IMG/VR virus record: IMGVR_UViG_3300030012_001726
Span: 1 to 32,307 of that record
Reading direction: 5' to 3' (one strand)
Length of the DNA: 32,307 nt
Source of the DNA: a virus
A program made the position numbers and the translations under genes. This document shows positions 1 to 7,309 of this stretch, in pieces. Position 1 is the first letter of the stretch, and each line of letters begins with the position of its first letter. The notes beneath the pieces are model-generated. The model was not told where the DNA came from. It searched no databases and saw only the letters and a list, made by a program, of their open reading frames with translations.

Positions 1-37
1 AGTAATAGCTCTATATGCTACTTAAACAAGTATTTTC

Positions 38-67
38 TTGCATAAATATGTTAAATAGCGGTATATT
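38..67 (+). promoter_or_regulatory. Candidate sigma70-type promoter ahead of the first gene
   Basis: TTGCAT at 38-43 (3 of 6 matches to the -35 consensus) is followed after 18 bases by TATATT at 62-67 (5 of 6 matches to the -10). It lies in the 116-base gene-free start of the window. Nearby are a 10-base palindrome TATAGCTATA at 67-76 and a short inverted repeat, TACTT/AAGTA, at 19-32. In such AT-rich DNA these matches occur easily by chance, so this is weak evidence. Confidence 0.3.
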
Positions 68-116
68 ATAGCTATATATACGCTTAAAATAGTGCAAAAA
101 GAGGAGATTTTATTAT

Positions 117-1484
117 ATGGCTAATATAGATAGCTTAAAGAGAGAATTTAACAGAAGCTTTCTTCCTGATAGCTTACAAGCAGACCCTACACCAGAGTAT
201 ATAGAGCCTTCATTAGGGCTACCTACGCAAGTACCTCAGTTTAATATGCCATCTATGGATAACTTTAACTTGGTTAATGAGCAAACTATGAACAATAGGT
301 TTACTAACCCTCAAAACGCACAATTTTTACAAAATAGTCCATACACAGTAGATCAGCCCTCATTTGACCCTTATAGCAGTTTTAGAGACTTTAATCAAAG
401 GCAGTTTGCAGACAATATATCTCAATCACCTGCTACTGAGCAATTAAATACTCCTGAGCAAGGCTTAACCTTTGGACAAAAGTTTAGGAATTTCTTTGGT
501 AATCCTGTAGAGAGGAAAGAAGGAGAAGGATTGTTTGCTAATACAGGGCTTAGTCAAGAAGCAATTGAAAGTTCTAATGAGCGTATGGGTCAAACAGACT
601 ATGATCCTTTTGGAGATGATATTGCTGCAGAAGAAAGGGCAGCTCAGCAAGACCTTATGGATAGATACGGCACTACTGATATGAACGAAATAAGACAAAT
701 TGCTGCTGAAGGTTACTATGGTGATTTAGCTAATAATCAAATGATTGATCCTGAAACAGGAAGTTTAATAGAATTACCCAAAGCTCCTCCAAGACCATCT
801 ATGGATATAGCGTCTGATGATGAGTTTTATGATGAAGATATTGTTGTTGAAGAAGGCAGCTCAATGCCTAATTATGATGATCTTTATGATCAAGTAATAA
901 AAGAAGATTACGATAGAATAGTAGGAGAAGGAAAACGGCCAGATGTAGAAGATGATATAGATCTTTCTCTTGATGACCCAGAATTTGATGTAGATATAAC
1001 AGAAAAAGAGCTTTTAGCTGATAATATGCCTAATTTTAATAAAGCATGGCGACAAATAAAGAAGCAAGATAGAAGAGATAAATTTGAAGCTGGTATGGAA
1101 AATGTAAAGGATAAATTTGCAGCTATTCCTGGAAAAGTTAAAGATTGGAGAAAAGGCCAGAAAAATAAAATGTTAAACAGGCGTTTTGATAGGTATACAG
1201 ATAAAGGTAAGTTAGGTGCTGTAAAACTAAGTAAGAAGGATTTTATAAATAAATTTGGGGAAGAGGCTGGTCCAACTGAATATGAAAAATATAATAAGCA
1301 ATGGAGCGATAGAACTGCTAAAATTGCAGCTTTATTAAAAGGCAAAGAAGGAGAGCAAGGTGGATTAGCTTCTATGTTTATGGCTTTAGCAGGCCAGCCT
1401 TACCAATATCAAAAAATGTTTGATAATCAAAACAGAAACTATGGATTCCCCTATGATATGAATAACCAGAATGAGGAGCAATAA
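117..1484 (+). CDS. Hypothetical acidic, probably disordered phage protein
   Basis: I do not recognise a family for this 455-residue protein. The first ~130 residues are rich in Asn, Gln, Pro and Phe with no obvious fold. The middle (about 150-310) is strongly acidic. Residues ~310-400 are rich in Lys and Arg and likely helical, and the tail is Asn/Gln/Tyr-rich. There is no signal peptide or clear membrane segment. The start is supported by GAGGAG at 101-106, ten bases before ATG. The stop overlaps the lysozyme start by one base (TAATG), so the two are probably co-translated. A low-complexity protein next to a lysozyme in a structural block could be an internal virion or scaffold-like protein, but that is inference from position only. 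Confidence 0.75.
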   Translation: MANIDSLKREFNRSFLPDSLQADPTPEYIEPSLGLPTQVPQFNMPSMDNFNLVNEQTMNNRFTNPQNAQFLQNSPYTVDQPSFDPYSSFRDFNQRQFADNISQSPATEQLNTPEQGLTFGQKFRNFFGNPVERKEGEGLFANTGLSQEAIESSNERMGQTDYDPFGDDIAAEERAAQQDLMDRYGTTDMNEIRQIAAEGYYGDLANNQMIDPETGSLIELPKAPPRPSMDIASDDEFYDEDIVVEEGSSMPNYDDLYDQVIKEDYDRIVGEGKRPDVEDDIDLSLDDPEFDVDITEKELLADNMPNFNKAWRQIKKQDRRDKFEAGMENVKDKFAAIPGKVKDWRKGQKNKMLNRRFDRYTDKGKLGAVKLSKKDFINKFGEEAGPTEYEKYNKQWSDRTAKIAALLKGKEGEQGGLASMFMALAGQPYQYQKMFDNQNRNYGFPYDMNNQNEEQ

Positions 1485-2107
1485 TGGCATTAAAACCCCA
1501 TGAAGAAAGAGCAATGATGTTTGAAGGATTTAAAGCAGAGCCTTATTTAGACACTATGGGCTATCCTACTATAGGTATAGGGGAAAAACTTGAAAACATT
1601 AGATACAGCAAAGAACAAGGCGTTCCTAGTCATTTAAAAGATAAAAGAAGGACTATGGATGAATCAGTTCAAAACTTACAAAGACATTTTGCTAATATAG
1701 AGCAAGATGTATCAAATAGATTTGGAAAGGAATGGGGAGACGTTCCAGACGATATTAAAGGCGTTGTATTAGATATGGCTTACAATATAGGTGCTTCAGG
1801 ATTATTTGATGGTTTTAAAGGGTTTATAGGAGATGTTAAGTCTAAGGATTATAAAAACGCAGCTTTAAATTTAAAATACAAAGATCCAAGTATAGGTGAT
1901 AATCCTGATAATTACAGTGATTGGTGGAATCAAGTAGGTGGATCAAAAACTGAAACTAATGTTAATACTGGAGAATGGGGAAAAGAGTCTAGAGCAAGCA
2001 ATAGAGCTACAGCAAACTTTGATATTTTATCAAATTACAAAGATCCAGAATCAAAGATGGTTGATAATGTAGTTACAGAGCAAGGCTCTTCTGCATTTAC
2101 ATACTAA
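1484..2107 (+). CDS. Phage lysozyme, GH24 (T4-type) muramidase
   Basis: A 207-residue protein predicted to cleave the MurNAc-GlcNAc bond of peptidoglycan. The N-terminus carries the T4 lysozyme signature: Glu14 (in FEGFKAEPY), Asp23 (YLDTMGY) and Thr29 (PTIGIG), spaced 9 and 6 residues exactly as E11/D20/T26 of T4 lysozyme. A later VLDMAYNIG stretch matches the family helix that usually reads like AFNLG. The C-terminus (WGKESRASNRATANFDIL) resembles the usual RAxANxxIL ending. No signal peptide or membrane anchor is seen, so it would need a holin or act from the virion. GAGGAG at 1473-1478 precedes the start. It is about 12 kb from the holin-like genes and beside a likely virion protein, so it may be a virion-associated lysozyme used at entry rather than, or as well as, the endolysin. 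Confidence 0.88.
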   Translation: MALKPHEERAMMFEGFKAEPYLDTMGYPTIGIGEKLENIRYSKEQGVPSHLKDKRRTMDESVQNLQRHFANIEQDVSNRFGKEWGDVPDDIKGVVLDMAYNIGASGLFDGFKGFIGDVKSKDYKNAALNLKYKDPSIGDNPDNYSDWWNQVGGSKTETNVNTGEWGKESRASNRATANFDILSNYKDPESKMVDNVVTEQGSSAFTY

Positions 2108-2109
2108 AA

Positions 2110-2856
2110 ATGTACACAATAAATATTCATCATAAAGGAGATAATGCTCCTACGACATATAAAATACTTAAAAAAGAAGAAGCAGATAGTGAGAATATTC
2201 AATACAGACACTGGAGAGAAGCAGGAGAAGGTGAATACGGCATATCGGACGACAATTACGTTGCCAAAGTCATCTCCAAGTCCGTTTATAACCCTACCAG
2301 CATTTATATTCGCTATCCTTACGGTTACACTTTTTTTAATCCTAAGTATGAGTCTGTTAGTCTTAAAGCGAGTGGTCGTAAGTCTAATACGACCATTTCG
2401 GGAAAAACTCAGTGGGAAGTCTTGTCTAATGGGCAAAAGATGAAAAATTTAGCCATGGTCTATGCTCAGACTATGGATTACAATAAAGCAATAGAACACG
2501 TTCTAGATAATCCAACTGATAATCAAAAGGTTATGTGGAAGAGAAGAATGAAAAAGGAGAAGTTCAAAGATATGGTTAGAGATGAACTACAAAAGTTATT
2601 AAAAGAACATGGTCTTACTGAAGACTATACTTTGCAATTATTAGAAGAAACTATTAGAAAAGCTAAAGATAAAGGCGATGTTACTAATCTTATGAGAGCT
2701 GTAGATAATCTTCAAGATATGCATGGTATGAAAGACAAACATCAAGTTAAAACCGTTGAACAAATAGAAGCAACTAGCAATACTAAGCTTATAGATGAAT
2801 TAAGAGAAGAAGAAGAAAAGCTTATTGCTACTAAAACTACAATTACGGAGGAATAA
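2110..2856 (+). CDS. terS: Probable terminase small subunit
   Basis: A 248-residue protein whose C-terminal half looks like small terminases known to me: MKNLAMVYAQT (111-121), an AIEHVL helix, KWxRxM...F..MV...L (141-160), then a helical GLTEDYTLQLLEE segment and KDKGDVTNLMRAVDNLQDMHG (186-206). The N-terminal half has a beta-rich stretch ending YGYTFFNPKY (71-80). Small terminases recognise viral DNA and recruit the large subunit. Gene order supports this, since TerL follows after four tiny genes. The ATG lies 2 bases after the lysozyme stop with no Shine-Dalgarno, so initiation is probably coupled. The coding DNA at about 2230-2440 is richer in GC and uses CGN arginine and C-ending codons unlike its neighbours. 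Another HTH-type DNA-binding packaging protein is possible. Confidence 0.6.
   Translation: MYTINIHHKGDNAPTTYKILKKEEADSENIQYRHWREAGEGEYGISDDNYVAKVISKSVYNPTSIYIRYPYGYTFFNPKYESVSLKASGRKSNTTISGKTQWEVLSNGQKMKNLAMVYAQTMDYNKAIEHVLDNPTDNQKVMWKRRMKKEKFKDMVRDELQKLLKEHGLTEDYTLQLLEETIRKAKDKGDVTNLMRAVDNLQDMHGMKDKHQVKTVEQIEATSNTKLIDELREEEEKLIATKTTITEE
2144..2443 (+). CDS. Candidate nested membrane ORF inside terS (speculative)
   Basis: A 99-codon frame lies wholly within terS in another reading frame. AAAGGAG at 2134-2140 stands 3 bases before its ATG, whereas the terS ATG at 2110 has no such site. The product would begin with a basic segment (HIKYLKKKKQ), then carry one long hydrophobic stretch (about residues 53-75), then a basic tail. 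That is the layout of small phage membrane or lysis proteins. Against it: the terS frame clearly encodes protein here, the spacing is short, the opposite strand is also open (2104-2436), and the raised GC of this stretch makes chance frames longer. Confidence 0.18.
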   Translation: MLLRHIKYLKKKKQIVRIFNTDTGEKQEKVNTAYRTTITLPKSSPSPFITLPAFIFAILTVTLFLILSMSLLVLKRVVVSLIRPFREKLSGKSCLMGKR

Positions 2857-2858
2857 TT

Positions 2859-2987
2859 ATGCCATACGGAAAAGGCACATATGGAAGTAAGGTTGGAAGA
2901 CCTAAAAAGAAAAAAACTTCTAAGAAAAAGAAAAAAGGTTCTACAAAAAAGAAAAAAACTAAAATGGATGTAAGTTATTATGGCTAA
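2859..2987 (+). CDS. Tiny Lys-rich protein (42 aa)
   Basis: ATG is preceded by ACGGAGGA at 2845-2852, a good ribosome site. The product begins MPYGKGTYGSKVGRPKKKK and continues with Lys/Ser/Thr runs before ending MDVSYYG. About 40 percent of its residues are Lys. No family is assigned. It is the first of four small basic genes between the terminase subunits, and its last 8 bases overlap the next gene's start. Such extreme basicity suggests binding to DNA or to acidic virion proteins, but that is inference. Confidence 0.6.
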   Translation: MPYGKGTYGSKVGRPKKKKTSKKKKKGSTKKKKTKMDVSYYG

Positions 2988-3105
2988 AACAGTACGTTGG
3001 AAATGGGGTGGTAAAACATATAGCGGTACTCTAATAAGAGAAACTAAAACCCATAAGTACGCTAGAACCCATAACGGTAAAGTAAAAACTATAAAGAAAA
3101 AGTAA
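2980..3105 (+). CDS. Tiny basic protein (41 aa)
   Basis: It overlaps the preceding gene by 8 bases in another frame, and translation is probably coupled because no clear ribosome site is seen. The product begins MAKTVRWKWGGKTYSGTLIR, looks like a small beta-hairpin-rich domain with Trp and Tyr, and ends KVKTIKKK. The non-repetitive middle makes it more convincing as a folded protein than its Lys-rich neighbour. Function unknown. Confidence 0.6.
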   Translation: MAKTVRWKWGGKTYSGTLIRETKTHKYARTHNGKVKTIKKK

Positions 3106-3110
3106 TAATT

Positions 3111-3284
3111 ATGAAACTAAAGGGTGTAAATATAGGCATGTTACCAAAAAGAACACAAGAAGCTATGAAAAAACATTCTACACATCATACTTCTGGTCAT
3201 ATAAAAATAATGGTAGCTGCAATTTTGCAAGGCAAAACATTTACTGAAGCTCATAAAATAGCTATGAGGCAAGTAGGAAAATAA
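3111..3284 (+). CDS. Small His/Lys-rich protein (57 aa)
   Basis: Starts at ATG 3111, five bases after the preceding stop, and ends with TAATG overlapping the next gene. The sequence has a KKHSTHHTSGHIKIMV segment (residues 20-35) and a helical GKTFTEAHKIAM stretch near the end. It looks like a short two-helix basic protein, and I have the impression of similar small proteins in marine phages, from memory only. The His cluster could bind metal, but there is no recognised motif. Function unknown. Confidence 0.65.
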   Translation: MKLKGVNIGMLPKRTQEAMKKHSTHHTSGHIKIMVAAILQGKTFTEAHKIAMRQVGK

Positions 3285-3580
3285 TGGCAAAAACACCAGC
3301 ATGGCAAAGAAAAGCAGGTAAAAATCCAAGTGGTGGACTAAACGCTAAAGGCAGAGCATCTTACAAAGGAGGAACACTTAAAGCTCCTGTCACGCAAAAA
3401 AATCCTAAAGGAAAGGCTAAAGCAAGAAGAAAAAGCTTTTGTGCTAGGATGTGCGGAATGAAAAGAAGACTAACAGGAGCTAAGACAGCTAATGATCCTA
3501 ATAGCAGAATTAATAAAGCATTAAGAAAGTGGAATTGCAATTGCGGTAAGGAAAGAGCTAAAGTCTTAAGTAGAAAATAG
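3284..3580 (+). CDS. DUF6321-like small basic protein
   Basis: A 98-residue protein starting MAKTPAWQRKAGKNPSGGLN. The pattern AWQRKxGKNPxGGLNAKGRASY...LKAPV...RRKSFCARM...DPNSRINKALRKW is one I recall as the DUF6321 family of phage proteins encoded near the terminase. Its role is unknown. Cys53, Cys57, Cys85 and Cys87 form CxxxC and CxC pairs that could hold a metal. The protein is highly basic. TAATG and TAGTG overlaps tie it to both neighbours, the second being TerL, suggesting a role in packaging or head completion. The family name is from memory and would need a profile search. Confidence 0.7.
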   Translation: MAKTPAWQRKAGKNPSGGLNAKGRASYKGGTLKAPVTQKNPKGKAKARRKSFCARMCGMKRRLTGAKTANDPNSRINKALRKWNCNCGKERAKVLSRK

Positions 3581-5079
3581 TGGACTATGAGGAAAGATAC
3601 CAGCAGTTAGAAGCATTAAAAAAACTACGGAATAACATGGCATTGTTTGGAAAGCACTGTTTCCCAACAGCCCTCCGTAAGAGCACGCCTCCTTTTCATA
3701 GAGAGGTCTACGCTCATTTATCTGATGACGAAAAAAGAAGGGTGTTAATCGCTGCTCCAAGGGGAACTGCTAAGAGTACGGTTACCACCCTTATCTTCCC
3801 TTTATGGAGAGCTGCATTTAAAAAAAGTGATGAAGATTTGTTTATAGTTATAGTATCTGAATCACAGGCTCAGTCTATAAACTTTTTATCTAGAATTAAA
3901 TACCACTTAACGCATTCAGAAAAGTTTAAACAGATCTTTGGAGATTTAGGACCTGCTACAGCATCAAGATGGACACATACTGATGTAGTATTGGCTAATG
4001 GAACAAGAATAGTAGCAGTAGGTACAGGTCAAAGAGTTAGGGGTTTTATTGAAGGTGATACTAGACCTAACTTGATTATTGTTGATGATTTTGAATCAGA
4101 ACTTAATGCATATACAGCAGAAGCAAGAGCTAAAAATAGAAAATGGTTAACAGAAGCTGTTATACCCTCTTTATCAGATGAAGGTAAAATAGCAATGATT
4201 GGAACAGTTATATCAGAAGATTGTTTTTTATGCTGGGCTAAAAAATCTAGTGCTTGGAATGTTTTATGGTATTCTATATGGGACGATAACGAAAAAAGCA
4301 TATGGCCTGAAAGATTTCCAAAAGAAAGAATATTAAGTATAAAAGAGGAATTTAAGTCTGTTGGAAATATAAATGGGTTTTTCCAGGAGTACATGAATAT
4401 AGCACAATCTCCTGAAGATGCTCCTTTTCAACCTAAATGGATTAAATTACACCATTATGAATACAAGAGAATACAAGGTCAAAATTGTTTAGTTAAAAAT
4501 GAAGGAGAGGAAAATGAAGAAGTTAAACCTGTTGAACTATATACTGGCGTTGATCCTGCAAGCTCTTTGTCTATTAGGGCTGACTATTTTGTTATCGCTA
4601 CTGTCGCTATTGATAGTGAGAATAATAAATATTTAATAGATTTATACAGAAACAGAATATCACCTGCAGAGCAGCCTGCTATGATTATTAAAACTTTTAA
4701 AAAATACAAACCTCGTAGAGTTAAAGTTGAAACAGTAGGATACCAAGAAGCTCTAAGAACAGCAGTAAGAGAAATAATGAGAGAAGAACAATTATATATA
4801 CCAGGTTTAGAATCAGGAGTTAAACCTAGAAGCTCTAAGTCTGAAAGATTATTGTCATTAGTTCCATTATTTGCAAAAGGCACATTTTATTTTAAAGATG
4901 AACATACTCACGCACAGGCTGAGTTTTTATCTTATCCTAAAGGGCAGCATGATGATATAATGGACGCAATATGGACTGCTTTAGACGGATCAAAACCTTG
5001 TAGAATTAAGCAATTTAAAAAATTATCGGAGGAAGAATGGCGTAATCCAAAGAAAACACTTGATTGGATGACGATGTAA
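3580..5079 (+). CDS. terL: Terminase large subunit (packaging ATPase and nuclease)
   Basis: A 499-residue packaging motor. The ATPase domain has Walker A AAPRGTAKST (58-67) with Lys65, and Walker B LIIVDDFE (165-172) with catalytic Glu172. A GTVISED segment (208-214) fits the coupling motif. The C-terminal RNase H-like nuclease shows TGVDPASS with Asp325, VKVETVGYQ with Glu384, and GQHDDIMDA with Asp458/459 and Asp462, the usual acidic set. It uses a GTG start, which overlaps the upstream stop (TAGTG), and no strong ribosome site is seen, so translation is likely coupled. Length is normal for the family. It cuts concatemers and pumps DNA through the portal encoded next. The first ~50 codons are somewhat richer in GC than the rest. 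Confidence 0.96.
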   Translation: MDYEERYQQLEALKKLRNNMALFGKHCFPTALRKSTPPFHREVYAHLSDDEKRRVLIAAPRGTAKSTVTTLIFPLWRAAFKKSDEDLFIVIVSESQAQSINFLSRIKYHLTHSEKFKQIFGDLGPATASRWTHTDVVLANGTRIVAVGTGQRVRGFIEGDTRPNLIIVDDFESELNAYTAEARAKNRKWLTEAVIPSLSDEGKIAMIGTVISEDCFLCWAKKSSAWNVLWYSIWDDNEKSIWPERFPKERILSIKEEFKSVGNINGFFQEYMNIAQSPEDAPFQPKWIKLHHYEYKRIQGQNCLVKNEGEENEEVKPVELYTGVDPASSLSIRADYFVIATVAIDSENNKYLIDLYRNRISPAEQPAMIIKTFKKYKPRRVKVETVGYQEALRTAVREIMREEQLYIPGLESGVKPRSSKSERLLSLVPLFAKGTFYFKDEHTHAQAEFLSYPKGQHDDIMDAIWTALDGSKPCRIKQFKKLSEEEWRNPKKTLDWMTM

Positions 5080-5095
5080 TTCGTAAATTAAGCAT

Positions 5096-7306
5096 ATGGC
5101 ATATTCAAAAAAAGACAATATTCAGAAAAATGACATAGTAAATGAAACTTTACAGATATTTGATGATTATTCTAGTAAAAGAGATAATTGGGCAGCACAG
5201 GCTAAAGAAGATAAAGAATTTAGATTAGGTAAACAATGGTCTGCTCAACAAAGAGAGACCTTAGAATCAAGAGGTCAAGCTCCTATAGTAATTAACAGAA
5301 TACATCCTGCTGTTGAGTCTGCTAAATCAATGTTAACTTCTAATAGACCTTCTTTTAGATGTGCTCCAAGAGAAGACTCTGATAACAAACTTGCACAAGT
5401 TATGAGTGGAATGTTAGCTTATATGTACGATATATCTGACGGAAGAACTGTAATAAGACAAGCTGTTGACGATTATTATGTTATGGGCGTAGGCTATTTG
5501 CAAGTTTATCAAGATCCTTCAAAAGATATGGGTAAAGGCGAAGTATGCTTTCATGACGTAGATCCGTTAGATGTTTATGTTGACCCTAATAGTAGAAACA
5601 GGTATTTTGACGATGCAGAAAATATTATAGTTTCTAAGCTTTTTACAAAAGACCAAGCAAAAAATTTATACCCAATGTATGAAGAAGCTATTGAAAATGC
5701 TAATTCAGATAGTGGAAACAAAGTTGATTTTAATGCTCCATTTACCGAACGCGAAGATGATGGAGAAGTAACTTTTCCAGAAGATGTAGGCAGAGTAAAC
5801 AATCAAGAATATGTTAGGGGTTACGAGAGATACTATAAAGTATCTGTAAATGAATTTAGAACATTTGAATCTTTTTCTGGAAAAGAAGAATTATTAAGTG
5901 AAGATGAAATTGAGCAATATTATTCTCGTCCTGCATTTAGAATTGCAGGTCAAATATATACAGATGAAGCTCAAGCACAAAAACTAGCTCAGCAAATTAT
6001 GCAACAACAAGAACAAATTGTTATGCAGAAAAAAATGAGAGCTGCTCAAGCAGGGTTTGGAGATGGTGCTCCCATTAATATGCCTGAGCCTATAGAGATG
6101 ATAACAACTTCATATAGAGAGTTAATAGATGAAGGTTTAATTCAAGTAGTTAAAATTAGAAGTAAAAAAGTTAAGCAGTGTGTTATTATGGGCGATAAAA
6201 AGATTTATGAAAGAATATTGCCTATTGATAAGTATCCAATTGTTCCTATAATGAACATTCACACTAGAACTCCTTATCCTGTATCTGATGTTAGATTAGT
6301 TAGAGGATTACAAGAGTATATAAATAAAACACGCTCTTTGATAATTGCACACGCTACAACAAGTACTAATACTAAAATACTTGTTCCTGAAGGCAGTGTT
6401 GATATGAAAGATTTTGAAGAAAGATGGTCACAGCCTGGAGTTGCTATTCCTTATGATCCAACAGATGGAGCTCCTATGCCTGTTCAGCCAACACCTTTAT
6501 CAAATGAATTGTATACAAATGAAAGTACTGCAAAAGCAGATATTGATCATGCTTTAGGTTTATATGAAATGATGATGGGTAATACAAAAGCTGCACCTGA
6601 AACATATAAAGCAACTATATCATTAGATGAGTTTGGTCAAAGAAAAATGAAATCTAAATTAGCAGATGTAGAAGCTGCATTAGTAAGAATAGGACAATTA
6701 GCTATTCCATTAATGCAACAATTATATAAATCTCAAAAAATATTTAGAGTATTACAGCCTAACAATTCATTAAGTGAATATGTAATTAATAAAAAATTAG
6801 TTGATGATAAAACTGGAGTTCTTTCAATATTTAATGATATAACAGTAGGTAAGTATGATGTTATCGTTGTATCTGGCTCTACTTTACCATCTAATAGATA
6901 TGCTGAATTAGAATTTTATATGGATGCATATACTAAAGGTTTAATTGATAAACAAGAAGTTCTTAAGAAAACAGAAGTGTTTGACATGGAAGGTGTTTTA
7001 CAAAGAACTGATACTATTGCCCAATTGCAACAGCAATTGCAGCAAGCACAAGGAGTAATTAAAAAACTTAGCGGTGATCTTCAAACTAGAGATAGAGAAG
7101 CTGTAAACTTACGTAAGAAAGCCGAAGTTGAGAAATTTAAAGCAAACATGGACTTAGTCGGTAATAAGGCTAAAGTTGCAGGTACGCTTTATGAAAAGAG
7201 ACTAGGTGATAGTCTTTCCACTATAAAACAAGGCATTTCTGATGCTATGAAACCTGGCTCACCCTCTTCTGGTGGAAAAGAGGCAGCTAAAAAAAGAGAG
7301 AAATAA
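5096..7306 (+). CDS. Portal protein, P22-like
   Basis: A 736-residue portal, forming the dodecameric ring at one capsid vertex through which DNA passes. Recognisable features are the N-terminal helical part with FRLGKQWSAQQRETLESRG, then PIVINRIHPAVESAKSMLTSNRPSF and YYVMGVGYLQVY, then DVDPLDVYVDPNSRN, as in P22-type portals (Pfam Phage_P22_portal as I recall it). The length matches P22 gp1 (about 725). Residues ~625-665 are Gln-rich and coiled-coil-like, a possible barrel or C-terminal extension. The end is basic and Ser/Lys-rich. The ATG lies 16 bases after the terL stop with no obvious Shine-Dalgarno. It is followed by the scaffold after 3 bases. Confidence 0.92.
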   Translation: MAYSKKDNIQKNDIVNETLQIFDDYSSKRDNWAAQAKEDKEFRLGKQWSAQQRETLESRGQAPIVINRIHPAVESAKSMLTSNRPSFRCAPREDSDNKLAQVMSGMLAYMYDISDGRTVIRQAVDDYYVMGVGYLQVYQDPSKDMGKGEVCFHDVDPLDVYVDPNSRNRYFDDAENIIVSKLFTKDQAKNLYPMYEEAIENANSDSGNKVDFNAPFTEREDDGEVTFPEDVGRVNNQEYVRGYERYYKVSVNEFRTFESFSGKEELLSEDEIEQYYSRPAFRIAGQIYTDEAQAQKLAQQIMQQQEQIVMQKKMRAAQAGFGDGAPINMPEPIEMITTSYRELIDEGLIQVVKIRSKKVKQCVIMGDKKIYERILPIDKYPIVPIMNIHTRTPYPVSDVRLVRGLQEYINKTRSLIIAHATTSTNTKILVPEGSVDMKDFEERWSQPGVAIPYDPTDGAPMPVQPTPLSNELYTNESTAKADIDHALGLYEMMMGNTKAAPETYKATISLDEFGQRKMKSKLADVEAALVRIGQLAIPLMQQLYKSQKIFRVLQPNNSLSEYVINKKLVDDKTGVLSIFNDITVGKYDVIVVSGSTLPSNRYAELEFYMDAYTKGLIDKQEVLKKTEVFDMEGVLQRTDTIAQLQQQLQQAQGVIKKLSGDLQTRDREAVNLRKKAEVEKFKANMDLVGNKAKVAGTLYEKRLGDSLSTIKQGISDAMKPGSPSSGGKEAAKKREK

Positions 7307-7309
7307 AAT

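Noticed and set aside
908-1345. Reverse-strand frame of 145 codons
   Set aside because: It lies wholly opposite the 117-1484 gene, has low-complexity hydrophobic content typical of antisense frames in AT-rich DNA, and no neighbouring gene runs on that strand.
2104-2436. Reverse-strand frame of 110 codons opposite terS
   Set aside because: No ribosome site or partner gene on that strand; it is open because the underlying DNA is locally GC-richer. It weakens, rather than supports, the nested-ORF idea.
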